Below, piece after piece: positions 35,945-45,226 of a stretch of 64,000 nucleotides of DNA. The DNA lies in assembly GCA_034926865.1 (NCBI GenBank), contig JAYFQP010000027.1:13469-77468 (forward strand), written 5' to 3'. Made by a program: the position numbers and the translations under genes. The notes below the pieces were generated by a model. That model did no database searches. It saw nothing but the letters and a program-made list of their open reading frames with translations, and had not been told where the DNA came from. Positions within the stretch are counted from its first letter, which is position 1. Each line of letters begins with the position of its first letter. The DNA comes from RGIG1902 sp034926865. GTDB taxonomy: Bacteria; Bacillota; Clostridia; Oscillospirales; Butyricicoccaceae.

Positions 35945-38457
35945 TGTCAATAACAGACAAACTATTTCTATTAGTCCCCCTTATATCTGCTCTTTGCAGT
36001 ATATTCCTTTTTCTAACGATCCTGGGGTCAAAAAAGAACAAACAGATCTATGCCTTCATGCTTCTTATGATAGCATTTACTGCTTGGACCCTGGGCTCTC
36101 TTTTCCTGCGGCTTTCAATGTACCCGAGCGAGAAATTCTGGTATGAGGTTTCTGTAACAGGCATCTTCAGCGTTCCTTTTCTGATATACAATTTTGTTTA
36201 TTACTTCACTGGCAAAAATGCGCCATTCACGAGAAACTTCTACCTTATAAGCTGGACTGTTATTGCTTTTCTCAACATTATCGACGTATTTATAAAGCAT
36301 CCTCAGATAACGTTAGCCGATGGCTCAAGAGTGTTTGAGTTCTCGATGACCATATGGATTGCGGTTCCCATATGCTATGCTCTTATAACCATAGCATCAA
36401 TAGCTAAAATGGTTATAAACAACGTCCGCAACGACGGAGTTCCATTCTATGTATACCGCCCCATGGCAATAGGTCTTGCAATTATGTTCCTCGGCACTGT
36501 ATCTGATGTCATCCCGTCACTGGGCTCATTCCCAACAGACACTCTTGTATGCGGAATAAACTCAATTTGCGTCTATTACACGCTCTATAAAAAAAGACTG
36601 ATACCCTTGAGCCGAATTGCTTCCAACAGCTCAACATATCTTCTCTCCGCGGTTTTTACAACTTTGCTGCTCGTTGTTTCATACCCATCAATAGATTCTT
36701 TTTACAACGACAATTTCACAGCCTTTGCAAACTATAAGACGCTTGTTTACGCCATTATTTTCTCTGTAATGACCGCTATTGTTTACAATATAATCCGTTT
36801 TTTGATGAACAGTCTTTTTGTAAAGAATATTGAATCAAAAGAAGTGGCGCTAAAATCACTCAGCTCGGAGATAAATAAAACTCTTGATATGTCGGAAATA
36901 ATGTCTCTATATACCGATTATCTCAAAGAGAATTCTACTGCCTCCAATGCGTACATGCTGATCCCCGCAAAAGAAGGAGCTGCATTCAAGGCAATATCGG
37001 CAATTAACAGCTACTCTTTCTCTGATATAACCCTTTCGACCAACAGCCCGCTTATCACATCTATCAGTAAGCATGGACGGTCTGTCAAATTCAGTGACTT
37101 TAAGCGAAATGTCGACTATAAGGCCATGTGGGAGAGCGAAAAACGGCTTCTTGCGGAAATAGGCGCTGATCTTATTGTTCCTGTAATGTATGACAAGGAA
37201 TTGGCTGGTCTTACAATCATGACCCAAAAATCAGATGGAAAACCTTATGGCTTCAATGATATCACCTTTATGGAATCAACTGCTGCTATACTTTCCGTGG
37301 CCTTGAAAAATGCAGCGCTTTACTCGTCTCTGCAGCGTGAAGCAAGAACAGACAGCCTTACAAACCTTTATAACAGGCGCTATTTTAACCAATGCATTAA
37401 AAAGGAATTTGAGCTTGCAAAAGACGATGTTATCTCATACATGCTTTTCAATATCGATGACTTTCACCTGTTTAACGAGCTGTATGGCAATGTGGAAGGC
37501 GACAAGATTCTTTGCGAGTTTGCAAGGATAATTAATATCATAATAAGCAACAAAGGCACCATATGCAGATATAGCGGAAAGGAATTCGCCGTATTTCTCC
37601 CCTTCTGCTCCCCTACTACTGCACTTCAATACTCGGCTCTTATAGAAGAGCGGCTCAAGGCATACCTTTCCGCATACCAGATGTCTTCAAAAATGGCCCT
37701 GACCTTCAGCTGCGGAATATGTGGATATCCTATGTCAGCCGCTACGCTTGAAGATCTGCAAAACCGATCCGGCCTTGCAGTATTCAGCGCCAAGCAAAAC
37801 GGCAAAAACCAAACCATTGTATACAGCGGCCATATAAACACAACAGATGAAAAAATCAAGGCAAAAAGGCGTCTAGCAGAAAACTGCTCTCAAATGATAT
37901 TTGCGCTTACCGCAGCGATAGATGCCAAGGATCATTACACATTCAATCACTCTACTTCAGTCGCTACATATGCATCAAAGCTCGCCGAGCACATCCCCCT
38001 TGACGGTGAGCATGTGGAAATAATACGGCAGGCAGGAATGCTGCACGATATTGGCAAGATAGGCATTCCTGAATCAATTCTTTCAAAAACGAGTCGGCTG
38101 ACCGATGAAGAATATGAAATAATGAAAACACATGTCGAAGGGTCTATATCTATGATCCGTTACCTGCCTTCCCTCGATTATGTAATACCAACGGCCATAG
38201 GCCACCACGAGCGCTGGGATGGAAACGGTTATCCTCGAAGACTCAAGGAAAAAGATATTCCCATAGGTGCGAGATGCCTTGGAATCGCTGATGCATTTGA
38301 CGCTATGATTTCTAAACGGCCATACAGAAGTCCTGTTACAGTGGATCAGGCTTTGTCTGAGATAAAGCGAGGACTTGGCACACAATTTGATCCGGATCTT
38401 GGAGCGCTGTTCATAACTCTTGTCCAAAACGGTACGATCGTCCCTCAGCTTCACTAA
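35941..38457 (+). CDS. Membrane GAF/degenerate GGDEF/HD-GYP cyclic-di-GMP phosphodiesterase
   Basis: 838 residues. Seven to nine N-terminal membrane spans (about 8-300, histidine-kinase 7TM type), a GAF-like domain (about 320-465), a GGDEF domain (about 475-640) and an HD-GYP domain (about 650-830). The GGDEF signature is SGKEF at about 544, with the catalytic acidic residue replaced by Lys, so cyclase activity is unlikely. HD-GYP is intact: HDIGKIGIP (about 701) and HHERWDGNGYP (about 754), which predicts hydrolysis of c-di-GMP. It overlaps the GH3 stop by 4 bases, so a signalling protein is translated together with lipid-modifying enzymes. A strong terminator follows. Confidence 0.88.
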   Translation: MMSITDKLFLLVPLISALCSIFLFLTILGSKKNKQIYAFMLLMIAFTAWTLGSLFLRLSMYPSEKFWYEVSVTGIFSVPFLIYNFVYYFTGKNAPFTRNFYLISWTVIAFLNIIDVFIKHPQITLADGSRVFEFSMTIWIAVPICYALITIASIAKMVINNVRNDGVPFYVYRPMAIGLAIMFLGTVSDVIPSLGSFPTDTLVCGINSICVYYTLYKKRLIPLSRIASNSSTYLLSAVFTTLLLVVSYPSIDSFYNDNFTAFANYKTLVYAIIFSVMTAIVYNIIRFLMNSLFVKNIESKEVALKSLSSEINKTLDMSEIMSLYTDYLKENSTASNAYMLIPAKEGAAFKAISAINSYSFSDITLSTNSPLITSISKHGRSVKFSDFKRNVDYKAMWESEKRLLAEIGADLIVPVMYDKELAGLTIMTQKSDGKPYGFNDITFMESTAAILSVALKNAALYSSLQREARTDSLTNLYNRRYFNQCIKKEFELAKDDVISYMLFNIDDFHLFNELYGNVEGDKILCEFARIINIIISNKGTICRYSGKEFAVFLPFCSPTTALQYSALIEERLKAYLSAYQMSSKMALTFSCGICGYPMSAATLEDLQNRSGLAVFSAKQNGKNQTIVYSGHINTTDEKIKAKRRLAENCSQMIFALTAAIDAKDHYTFNHSTSVATYASKLAEHIPLDGEHVEIIRQAGMLHDIGKIGIPESILSKTSRLTDEEYEIMKTHVEGSISMIRYLPSLDYVIPTAIGHHERWDGNGYPRRLKEKDIPIGARCLGIADAFDAMISKRPYRSPVTVDQALSEIKRGLGTQFDPDLGALFITLVQNGTIVPQLH

Positions 38458-38465
38458 TTAATATA

Positions 38466-38496
38466 AAAGCGTCCGCCTAAAGGCGGACGCTTTTTA
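38466..38496. terminator. Bidirectional terminator between the HD-GYP and glpK genes
   Basis: AAGCGTCCGCC pairs with GGCGGACGCTT around TAAA, A-rich before and T-rich after, between convergent genes. Confidence 0.92.
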
Positions 38497-38501
38497 ATCA
38501 C

Positions 38502-40007
38502 TTAATTATGCCCGTTTTCAATAGTAGATCTTACAGCTTTTAGCCAGCATGAGTATTTGTTTTCTCTTTCTTTTTTATCCATCAAAGGCTCGAAAATCCT
38601 CTGGCTCTTTCTGATGGCGTTTACTTCTTCCATGCCGGACCAAAATTCACATTTTAACCCCGCTAAAAGCGCCGCGCCAAGGGCTGTGCTCTCAATACTT
38701 TCAGGCCGGTCTATCCTAACACCAAGCATATCAGCCTGAAACTGCATAAGCACATCGCTTTGGCTGGCGCCACCATCGGCTCTTAGCTCATTAAGCATTA
38801 TTTCGCTGTCTTTTTCCATGGCAATTATAAGATCCTTCACCTGGTATGCTATCGCTTCTATCACAGCGCGGGCTATTTGAGCCCTGCCCGTAGCCCTCGA
38901 AAGGCCGTACATGGCACCTCGGGCATACATATCCCAATATGGCGCTCCAAGCCCTGTAAAGGCAGGAACTATGTAAAGCCCTCCTGCATCTTTGACGGAG
39001 GCTGCAAGCTCGCTGCACTGAGCAGAGCTATCAATTATCCTAAGATCATCCCTAAGCCATTTTATTACCGATCCGGCATTGAAAACACTGCCCTCGAGGG
39101 CGTACTCAACTTTGCCGTCAACCCCCCACGCAATAGTTGAAAGCAGACGATTGCCTGATCTCACTCTTTTTTCGCCTGTATTCATCAGCAGGAAACAGCC
39201 TGTCCCGTAAGTATTCTTGGCCTGTCCGGCTTCGTAACATCCCTGGCCGAACAACGCAGCATGCTGATCTCCTGCAAGGCCGAAAATAGGAACGCCAGCA
39301 ATAGCCTCAAGCCCCCTTGACGATGCAATGGTTCCAAAATCTGCGGAACAGGACAATACCTTTGGAAGTATCTCCATTGGAACTCCTATAATAGAGCATA
39401 GCTCCTTATCCCAGCAGAGGTCATTTATATTAAAAAGCATTGTGCGGGAAGCATTGGTATAATCTGTTACATGGCTCTTTCCCCCGGTCAGGTTCCAAAT
39501 AAGCCAAGTGTCTATCGTTCCGAAAAGCAATCTGCCCTTTTTCAAAAGCTCCCTTGCTCTAGGAACATTGTCGAGAATCCATCGAACCTTCCCGCCTGAG
39601 AAATAAGCATCGGCAATAAGCCCTGTCTTTTCAGCAATCAGCGGTTCCAGCCCATCGCTCTTGAGTCTTTCGCAAAAATCCGCTGTTCTGCGGCACTGCC
39701 ATACAATAGCATTATATACCGGCCTGCCGGTCTCCTTATCCCATAGAACAACTGTTTCCCGCTGATTTGTTATGCCGGCGGCTGCGATATCACTTTCAGA
39801 TGCTCCTATGCTTTCGCATGCCTCATTTATGGCAAGCATCTGACTGAACAAAAGCTCCATTGGATCGTGCTCCACCCATCCATTTTGGGGAAATATCTGG
39901 GTAAACTCGTGTCTTGCAACAGAAGCTATCTTACCCTCTTTATCAAAAAGTATGGCTCTTGAACTAGTCGTTCCCTGATCTATGGCCAGTATATATTTTT
40001 TACTCAT
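38502..40007 (-). CDS. glpK: Glycerol kinase
   Basis: 501 residues, the family's usual length. FGGY-type kinase with the phosphate-binding motif AIDQGTTSSRAILFD at the N-terminus, WVEHDPMEL, the QWQ-like region AIVWQCRRTADFC, GTIDTWLIWNLTGG and the C-terminal ADGGASQSDVLMQFQADMLG. It phosphorylates glycerol to glycerol-3-phosphate in the cytoplasm. The ATG overlaps the end of the lipase-like gene by 8 bases, so glycerol freed from acylglycerols can be phosphorylated by a co-translated enzyme. The His of the PTS-regulated loop was not identified. Confidence 0.95.
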   Translation of the reverse strand: MSKKYILAIDQGTTSSRAILFDKEGKIASVARHEFTQIFPQNGWVEHDPMELLFSQMLAINEACESIGASESDIAAAGITNQRETVVLWDKETGRPVYNAIVWQCRRTADFCERLKSDGLEPLIAEKTGLIADAYFSGGKVRWILDNVPRARELLKKGRLLFGTIDTWLIWNLTGGKSHVTDYTNASRTMLFNINDLCWDKELCSIIGVPMEILPKVLSCSADFGTIASSRGLEAIAGVPIFGLAGDQHAALFGQGCYEAGQAKNTYGTGCFLLMNTGEKRVRSGNRLLSTIAWGVDGKVEYALEGSVFNAGSVIKWLRDDLRIIDSSAQCSELAASVKDAGGLYIVPAFTGLGAPYWDMYARGAMYGLSRATGRAQIARAVIEAIAYQVKDLIIAMEKDSEIMLNELRADGGASQSDVLMQFQADMLGVRIDRPESIESTALGAALLAGLKCEFWSGMEEVNAIRKSQRIFEPLMDKKERENKYSCWLKAVRSTIENGHN

Positions 40008-40929
40008 CTCCGACCACCCCTAAGACCCAAGTCAAAATATCCGTATACACTTTATCGCAGTCAGTCTCATTTAAAATCTCGTGCCGCTTACCCGAATAAA
40101 GAATACACTCTACACTTCTTCCAACATCCCGTAGCTGATCTCTTATCCAATAAACGCCGCTGCCGTAACTTCCTATGGGATCGTCTGCGCCTGATATCAG
40201 CAAAAATGGCTTACACTGTGTTTTAAGTGCCCAATTCTTATTTCTAACCTCATATATTCCTCTGAAAAGATCATAAAAGCCAGAGGAAGTAAAGTGAAAA
40301 CCGCACAGGGGATCTTTATCATATTTATCAACCTGGTCATGGTCAGAAGAAAGCCATGCATTCTTTGACTTCTCTTTACAGAAGAGCTTATTGACATTGG
40401 AAAAGGCAAGCGCATGAAGAAATGGATTTGGCCTTTTGCCCATACCTGCGTTGCAAAACATCTTAGCCATCGACATCCCAATAGGCGCCATAGGGTTTGG
40501 CGACGGTGAGCCTGAAAGAATAAAACCGTCATAGAGATGAACATCATGCCGCGCAGACACAGCGGAAACTATGAGCGAGCCCATACTGTGCCCAAACAGA
40601 ATAAACGAACCATCACAGAATCTGGCTCTCATGATAGCTCCAATGTCCACTGTATCAGAAACTAAAAGCTCCCATCCGTCTTTCTCAGAAAAATATCCAA
40701 GAGTTTCTCCGCTTAAACATGTTTTTCCATGGCCCCTGTGATCGTGGCAAAATGCCGCATACCCATGATCAGCAAGATAACGGCCAAGACGCTGATATCT
40801 GTCTCCATGCTCCGCCATACCATGGCAAAGCTGCACAAGCCCGTATATCTCTCCATCCGGCAGCCATTGACGCACAAAAAGAGGATGAGAAAGCCCCTCG
40901 TAGATATAACCCTCCCTATATATAGGCAC
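40000..40929 (-). CDS. Alpha/beta hydrolase, monoacylglycerol-lipase-like
   Basis: 309 residues from GTG 40929 with GTGAGGTG upstream. Serine hydrolase of the Hydrolase_4/S33 group: oxyanion region CHGMAEHGDRY, HDHRGHGKT, nucleophile S115 in LFGHSMGSLI, Asp in LLISGADDPIG and His in YSGKRHEILNE. This is the set of motifs of monoacylglycerol lipases and lysophospholipases. No signal peptide, so it acts in the cytoplasm. The downstream glycerol kinase overlaps it, which supports acylglycerol or lysophospholipid breakdown. Confidence 0.85.
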   Translation of the reverse strand: MPIYREGYIYEGLSHPLFVRQWLPDGEIYGLVQLCHGMAEHGDRYQRLGRYLADHGYAAFCHDHRGHGKTCLSGETLGYFSEKDGWELLVSDTVDIGAIMRARFCDGSFILFGHSMGSLIVSAVSARHDVHLYDGFILSGSPSPNPMAPIGMSMAKMFCNAGMGKRPNPFLHALAFSNVNKLFCKEKSKNAWLSSDHDQVDKYDKDPLCGFHFTSSGFYDLFRGIYEVRNKNWALKTQCKPFLLISGADDPIGSYGSGVYWIRDQLRDVGRSVECILYSGKRHEILNETDCDKVYTDILTWVLGVVGDE

Positions 40930-40961
40930 AAAATCACCTCACAGCATTTAATTATAATTAT

Positions 40962-40989
40962 ATTATATCAAAACATATTGTCTAATCAA
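40962..40989 (-). promoter_or_regulatory. Promoter of the lipase-glpK operon
   Basis: TTGATT (40989-40984), 16-base spacer, TATAAT (40967-40962) on the minus strand. Confidence 0.6.
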
Positions 40990-41149
40990 ATAACCGAGAA
41001 GAAAATTAACATATTTTCTTATTTTCTTTGACCATCCCTATACAATAGTGCAATTTTTAACAGGTTAACAGTCATTAACCATCTTTCAACGGCCACGGTA
41101 ATTATCCTGTGGCCTTTTGGCGCTTTTTTTTGAACTGCGGCGTGATAAA

Positions 41150-42288
41150 ATGCTGATAATAGTCAAAAAATACCCTTTTTCAGGCCGAAAGGAGACCAAT
41201 ATAGATGTCTTTTCTATCCCAAAATACACAGCTCCGGATTTCGAGACTCATAGGCTAAAAAACGCCCCTGATGACGTAACAGCTCCCTCGCCTAAAGATG
41301 GCGCAGCTCCAGATAATTATCATGCCACAGGTATTTACCCTGAATACTTTAAGCTCGATGGAAAATGGCTTCTGGCAGAGGAAAGCAGAATGGACTGTGT
41401 CCCTGTATATGAGAACGGCATTATAAAGATAATCGAGTTTCGCAGGCTGAAGGCCGGTCAAAGAGTAGTTCTCGGCCGCACAGAAGACGGCTGCGAGAGC
41501 ATATATGTACACATGTATGGATTCTCAAAAAGAAATAGCTCTGAAAGAGGCTTCTCGTTCCGACAAGGCCGTTCAAGGGAAACGGCCTACTCAAAGGACT
41601 ACGATGAGCTTTATGAACTGCTTAAACATGAGCGTGATAACGGCAGCATTCTTTGGGTGATGGGACCTGCCTGTGCATTTGACAGTGATTCACGAAATGC
41701 TATGGCCTCAATAATAAAAGCGGACTATGCTCATGGGCTTATGGCCGGCAACGCACTGCTACTCACGATTTAGAAGCAGGGCTTCTTCGAACGGCGCTGG
41801 GGCAAGATATTTATACTCAGGAATCTATGCCCAACGGCCACTATAACCATATCGACACGATAAACAAAGTTCGTATCTGCGGATCAATAGAGACCTTTGT
41901 CAAGCAGTATAATATCAAAAGCGGCATAGTGCCTTCCTGCATCAGCAAAGAGGTTCCTTTTGTTCTTGCAGGATCCATCCGTGATGACGGCCCTCTTCCG
42001 GAGGTCTATGCCGATGTATACGAGGCACAAAACGCCATGCGGAGAATGGTCTCTAACGCGACTACCATCATCTGTATGGCTTCGGCGCTCCATACCATTG
42101 CCACCGACAATATGACCCCCTCCTACAGAGTTTTTAACGGAGAGATAAGGCCGGTTTATTTCTACTCTGTGGACGTTTCTGAGTTTGCCGTAAACAAGCT
42201 GCTTGACAGGGGTAGCCTTGCAGTCAGGACGCTTGTGACTAGCGCCCAAGACTTTATCGTCAACGTTAAAAACGGCCTCTCCCTTTAA
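41150..42288 (+). pseudogene. LOR/SDH-type ornithine cyclodeaminase-like gene with one frameshift
   Basis: Two reading frames together encode one protein of about 379 residues. The first (41150 to TAG 41773) covers the N-terminal LOR/SDH domain (YPEYFKLDGKWLLAEESRMD, VEFRRL-like IIEFRRLKAGQRV, YVHMYGF) up to MAGNAL. The second begins with THDLEAGLLRTALGQDIYTQ and continues past ATG 41827 with NGHYNHIDTINKVR, LAGSIRDDGPLPEVY and NMTPSY. They join at about 41757-41762 if one base is restored. The family (TIGR00300, also the C-terminal part of cyanobacterial AgrE/ArgZ) includes archaeal-type ornithine cyclodeaminase, which turns ornithine into proline and ammonia. A recent mutation or a sequencing error could explain the break. 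Confidence 0.8.
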
Positions 42289-42322
42289 ACTTATTTGCAC
42301 TAAAAAGGATTACCCATTAGTT

Positions 42323-42363
42323 AAAGCATAAGCAGCGTTAATAACAACGCTGCTTATGCTTTT
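42323..42363. terminator. Bidirectional terminator between the cyclodeaminase-like gene and sigF
   Basis: 17-base perfect arms (42323-42339, 42346-42362), followed by T on one side and preceded by A on the other. Confidence 0.92.
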
Positions 42364-42393
42364 AAATTTGGCTTTTATAAGCTCATACTGCCA

Positions 42394-43077
42394 TTATGTA
42401 GTATCGTTCATAAAGCCCTTCACCTTAATGATAGCGCGCTTTTCTACCCGTGAAACCTTAACCTGGCTCATTCCGAGTACCTCGGCAGTCTTCTGCTGGG
42501 TGAGGTCCCTGAAAAAGCGAAGAGCCAGAACCTTTCGCTCATCCTCGTCAAGCTTTTCTATAGCCTCATAAAGAGACATATATTCTATCATTTTCTCTTC
42601 ATGGGTGTCATCCCCCTTGATATCGAGCAGATTGCCTCCACCCTCCCTCAAAGGCTCGTCCAGCGACGCGACCGGCATGGATGCCTGTTCGCACAAAGCA
42701 ATATCTTCAATTTCAAACCCCGTCTCCAGCGCCAGCATTCCTACTGTAGGTTCAGCGCCCAGCTGTTCCCGCAGACGCCTGCGCGCATGCTCAATAGCAT
42801 AAGCCTTTTCCTTGAGGCTTCGGCTGACCTTTACGGAGCCGTCGTCACGCAGAAAACGCTTTATCTCCCCTATTATCTTTGGTACGGCATACGTGGAAAA
42901 TTGGGTGCCATAGCTTTCGTCAAAGCCCTCGATAGCCTTAATAAGCCCTATTGCACCAAGCTGAAACAAATCCTCTGGGTCTACTCCCCTGCCCATATAT
43001 CGCCTTACTATGCTCCATACAAGCGGAGTATGTTCCTTTACGAGCAGCTCGGTCTGCTCTTTTGTTTTCAGACTCAT
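42394..43077 (-). CDS. sigF: RNA polymerase sporulation sigma factor SigF
   Basis: 227 residues. Sigma-70 group 3: region 2 (DPEDLFQLGAIGLIKAIEGF, then YGTQFSTYAVPKIIGEIKRF), region 3 (SLKEKAYAIEHARRRLREQL) and region 4 helix-turn-helix (LTQQKTAEVLGMSQVKVSRV). Order spoIIAA-spoIIAB-sigF identifies it as sigma-F rather than sigma-G or sigma-B. It drives forespore-specific transcription after asymmetric division and is held inactive by SpoIIAB. The ATG overlaps the spoIIAB stop by 4 bases. Confidence 0.95.
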   Translation of the reverse strand: MSLKTKEQTELLVKEHTPLVWSIVRRYMGRGVDPEDLFQLGAIGLIKAIEGFDESYGTQFSTYAVPKIIGEIKRFLRDDGSVKVSRSLKEKAYAIEHARRRLREQLGAEPTVGMLALETGFEIEDIALCEQASMPVASLDEPLREGGGNLLDIKGDDTHEEKMIEYMSLYEAIEKLDEDERKVLALRFFRDLTQQKTAEVLGMSQVKVSRVEKRAIIKVKGFMNDTT

Positions 43078-43514
43078 TTATATCTGCGGACATTCAGCCT
43101 TTTCCGCATGACCACCTTTGTGCCGGCCCCCTCCTTTGACCTTACCTTGAGATCATCCATAAAGCTCTCCATTATTGTAAACCCCATGCCAGAACGCTCG
43201 GCCCCCCCCGTTGTAAAAAGCGGAGCTCTTGCGGCCTCAACATCCGGTATTCCACAGCCTTTATCGATTACGGTTATCTCTATGGTATCCGGCTCCATCA
43301 GCCTGACGGTCATAACAATAATGCCAATCTCATCTTTGTACCCATGTACAATAGCATTGGTGACGGCCTCGGAAACAGCTGTCTTAATATCTCCGAGTTC
43401 ATCTAGTGTGGGGTCCAGCTGGGCGGCAAAAGCTGCCGCCGCGGAACGGGCAAAGCTTTCGTTTGCGCTCTTCGAGGGAAATCTTACCGTAAACTTGTTT
43501 ATCTCTTTTTTCAT
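43074..43514 (-). CDS. spoIIAB: Anti-sigma F factor and serine kinase SpoIIAB
   Basis: 146 residues. GHKL ATPase fold with N-box DIKTAVSEAVTNAIVHGY and G-boxes VIDKGCGIPDVEAA and ERSGMGFTIMESFMDD. It binds sigma-F and phosphorylates SpoIIAA on serine. AGGAG is nine bases before the ATG. Middle gene of the spoIIA operon. Confidence 0.95.
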   Translation of the reverse strand: MKKEINKFTVRFPSKSANESFARSAAAAFAAQLDPTLDELGDIKTAVSEAVTNAIVHGYKDEIGIIVMTVRLMEPDTIEITVIDKGCGIPDVEAARAPLFTTGGAERSGMGFTIMESFMDDLKVRSKEGAGTKVVMRKRLNVRRYK

Positions 43515-43526
43515 ATGTACAATCTC

Positions 43527-43832
43527 CTATCTGAAAGGGATTATTTTATCTATACCCGCGGCTTTGAGCACTTTCAACGGCTGCTGAGGTACATTTGCTA
43601 TCTCAAAAACAGAGCCTATATCGCGTGTTCCTTTAAAAGCTCTCATAACAACGGCTATTCCTGAACTATCCATAAATGGTATGTGCGAGAAATCCAGCCG
43701 CACCCTTGGCGGTAAGTTTAGATCAATAAGCTCAGATATCGAGCCTATCGTTTCCATTGCTCTATGGTGGTCAAGCTCCCCCTCGGGTGACACTGTCAGA
43801 ATGCCTTCGGACATGGTGTGCTTTATTTTCAT
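43527..43832 (-). CDS. spoIIAA: Anti-sigma F factor antagonist SpoIIAA
   Basis: 101 residues from ATG 43832 (GAGGTG five bases upstream); an in-frame TTG just before it lies too close to that site. STAS domain with the phosphorylatable Ser in PFMDSSGIAVVMRAF. In the unphosphorylated form it binds SpoIIAB and frees sigma-F. The operon is expected to be read by Spo0A/sigma-H; no clear sigma-H box was identified in the short gap after the folC terminator. Confidence 0.95.
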   Translation of the reverse strand: MKIKHTMSEGILTVSPEGELDHHRAMETIGSISELIDLNLPPRVRLDFSHIPFMDSSGIAVVMRAFKGTRDIGSVFEIANVPQQPLKVLKAAGIDKIIPFR

Positions 43833-43881
43833 CAAATCACCTCTTGAAAAAATCTATTTAAAAAATAAACGCATAAAAAAA

Positions 43882-43913
43882 CAGCCTTGAGCATATATGC
43901 TCAAGGCTATTTT
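43882..43913 (-). terminator. Terminator of the valS-folC transcript
   Basis: AGCCTTGAGCA pairs with TGCTCAAGGCT around TATA, followed on the minus strand by GTTTTTTT. It separates housekeeping transcription from the spoIIA operon. Confidence 0.9.
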
Positions 43914-43927
43914 AATATTTCTATTAT

Positions 43928-45226
43928 TTATTTTTTAGCGGCTTTTGTCGCAGAACTCAAAAGACATTCTTTTATCTCGCCAATCATATAAAGAGAACCA
44001 CAGGCGATGATCACTTCATCCTCGGAGGCTGTTTCCAAAGCATACAGCGCAGCCTCTGCAGGCTTTGGAATCACTGTAATATTATCGCAGAAGCTTTTTG
44101 CCACTTCGGCCGCTTTTTCGGCTGGAAGGCATCGATAACTGTCAGGCGTGACGGCAATGAATCGCGCGGCACGGCTGGACACCATTTCGATTGCCTCATG
44201 ATATGCCTTGTCCTCCAACATACCCATTATAGCCGTAATCTTTCTTCCTGCCATGACTTCATCCATCACCCTGCATATCGAACGTGCGCCATCAATGTTA
44301 TGCGCACCGTCGATAATAAACAACGGTTTTTTTAGAAGTATCTCACATCTACCCACAAAATGCGTTCCAGAGATGCCATTATAAACATTGCGGTAATCAA
44401 TATGCACGCCCTGCCTTATAAGCTCTTCGCAAACGGCAATGACTGTAAGCGTATTATAAATCTGATGCCTTCCTATAAGAGGTATATGATACTCCAGCCC
44501 CTTATACCGTATATCAGATCCTTCAGCTCCAATCGATAGAATCTCGAGCTTTTCAAGATCAGGGATATTAGGCATAGTACCCACCTCACGGCATCTTTCC
44601 AAAAGCACGTCGAGCGCTTCCTTTGGCAGATCACAGTAAAGGGCCACGGAGCTGCCACTTTTTATTATTCCACTCTTTTGCCCAGCAATTTCCGCAAGAG
44701 TATTGCCAAGGATCTTCATATGGTCAAAAGAAATAGAGGTTATAACCGAGACCATCGGCGGGTCAATAACATTTGTTTTATCATGAAGCCCGCCTATTCC
44801 CGCCTCCAAAACCACGAAATCGCATCCCATTTTTGCATACCAGTAAAGAGCTATAACCGTAACTGTCTCAAATTCGGTACATTCGGCTACCTCACGCTTG
44901 ACCTGCTCAAAAACCGGCATTAGCTCATCTACAACTGCGGCAAGATCTGCCTTTGGTATGAACTGGCCATCAAGCTGTATGCGCTCTCTAAAATCCACCA
45001 CATAGGGCGAAATAAAAAGCCCTGTTTTGAAACCTGCAGCAGTCAATACATTTGCCGTCATAGTAGCCGTACTGCCTTTGCCGTTGGTTCCGGCTACATG
45101 AACAAACTTAAGGCGTTTCTGGGGGTTCCCAATAATCTCGAGAGCCCTCGTTATGCGCCCAAAACCATCGCGCGCGCCAGTTCTTGTGGCGCCGTGGATA
45201 AAGCTCAACGCCTCTTCGTATGTCAT
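43928..45226 (-). CDS. folC: Folylpolyglutamate synthase / dihydrofolate synthase
   Basis: 432 residues, Mur-ligase fold. P-loop HVAGTNGKGSTATMTANVL near 42-60, FISPYVVDFRERIQLDG, EAGIGGLHDKTNVIDP, central domain FIIDGAHNIDGAR and C-terminal domain to residue 432. It adds glutamate to folates (and possibly to dihydropteroate) in the cytoplasm with ATP. Its ATG overlaps the valS stop by 4 bases; valS-folC linkage is common in Firmicutes and puts folC under the valine T-box. Confidence 0.95.
   Translation of the reverse strand: MTYEEALSFIHGATRTGARDGFGRITRALEIIGNPQKRLKFVHVAGTNGKGSTATMTANVLTAAGFKTGLFISPYVVDFRERIQLDGQFIPKADLAAVVDELMPVFEQVKREVAECTEFETVTVIALYWYAKMGCDFVVLEAGIGGLHDKTNVIDPPMVSVITSISFDHMKILGNTLAEIAGQKSGIIKSGSSVALYCDLPKEALDVLLERCREVGTMPNIPDLEKLEILSIGAEGSDIRYKGLEYHIPLIGRHQIYNTLTVIAVCEELIRQGVHIDYRNVYNGISGTHFVGRCEILLKKPLFIIDGAHNIDGARSICRVMDEVMAGRKITAIMGMLEDKAYHEAIEMVSSRAARFIAVTPDSYRCLPAEKAAEVAKSFCDNITVIPKPAEAALYALETASEDEVIIACGSLYMIGEIKECLLSSATKAAKK

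Noticed and set aside
41750..41830. Programmed -1 frameshifting in the cyclodeaminase-like gene
   Set aside because: No X-XXY-YYZ slippery sequence or downstream pseudoknot seen; a one-base deletion explains the data better.
42601..43587. 328-codon plus-strand ORF across sigF and spoIIAB
   Set aside because: It lies antisense to two clear sporulation genes and has no homology-like features.
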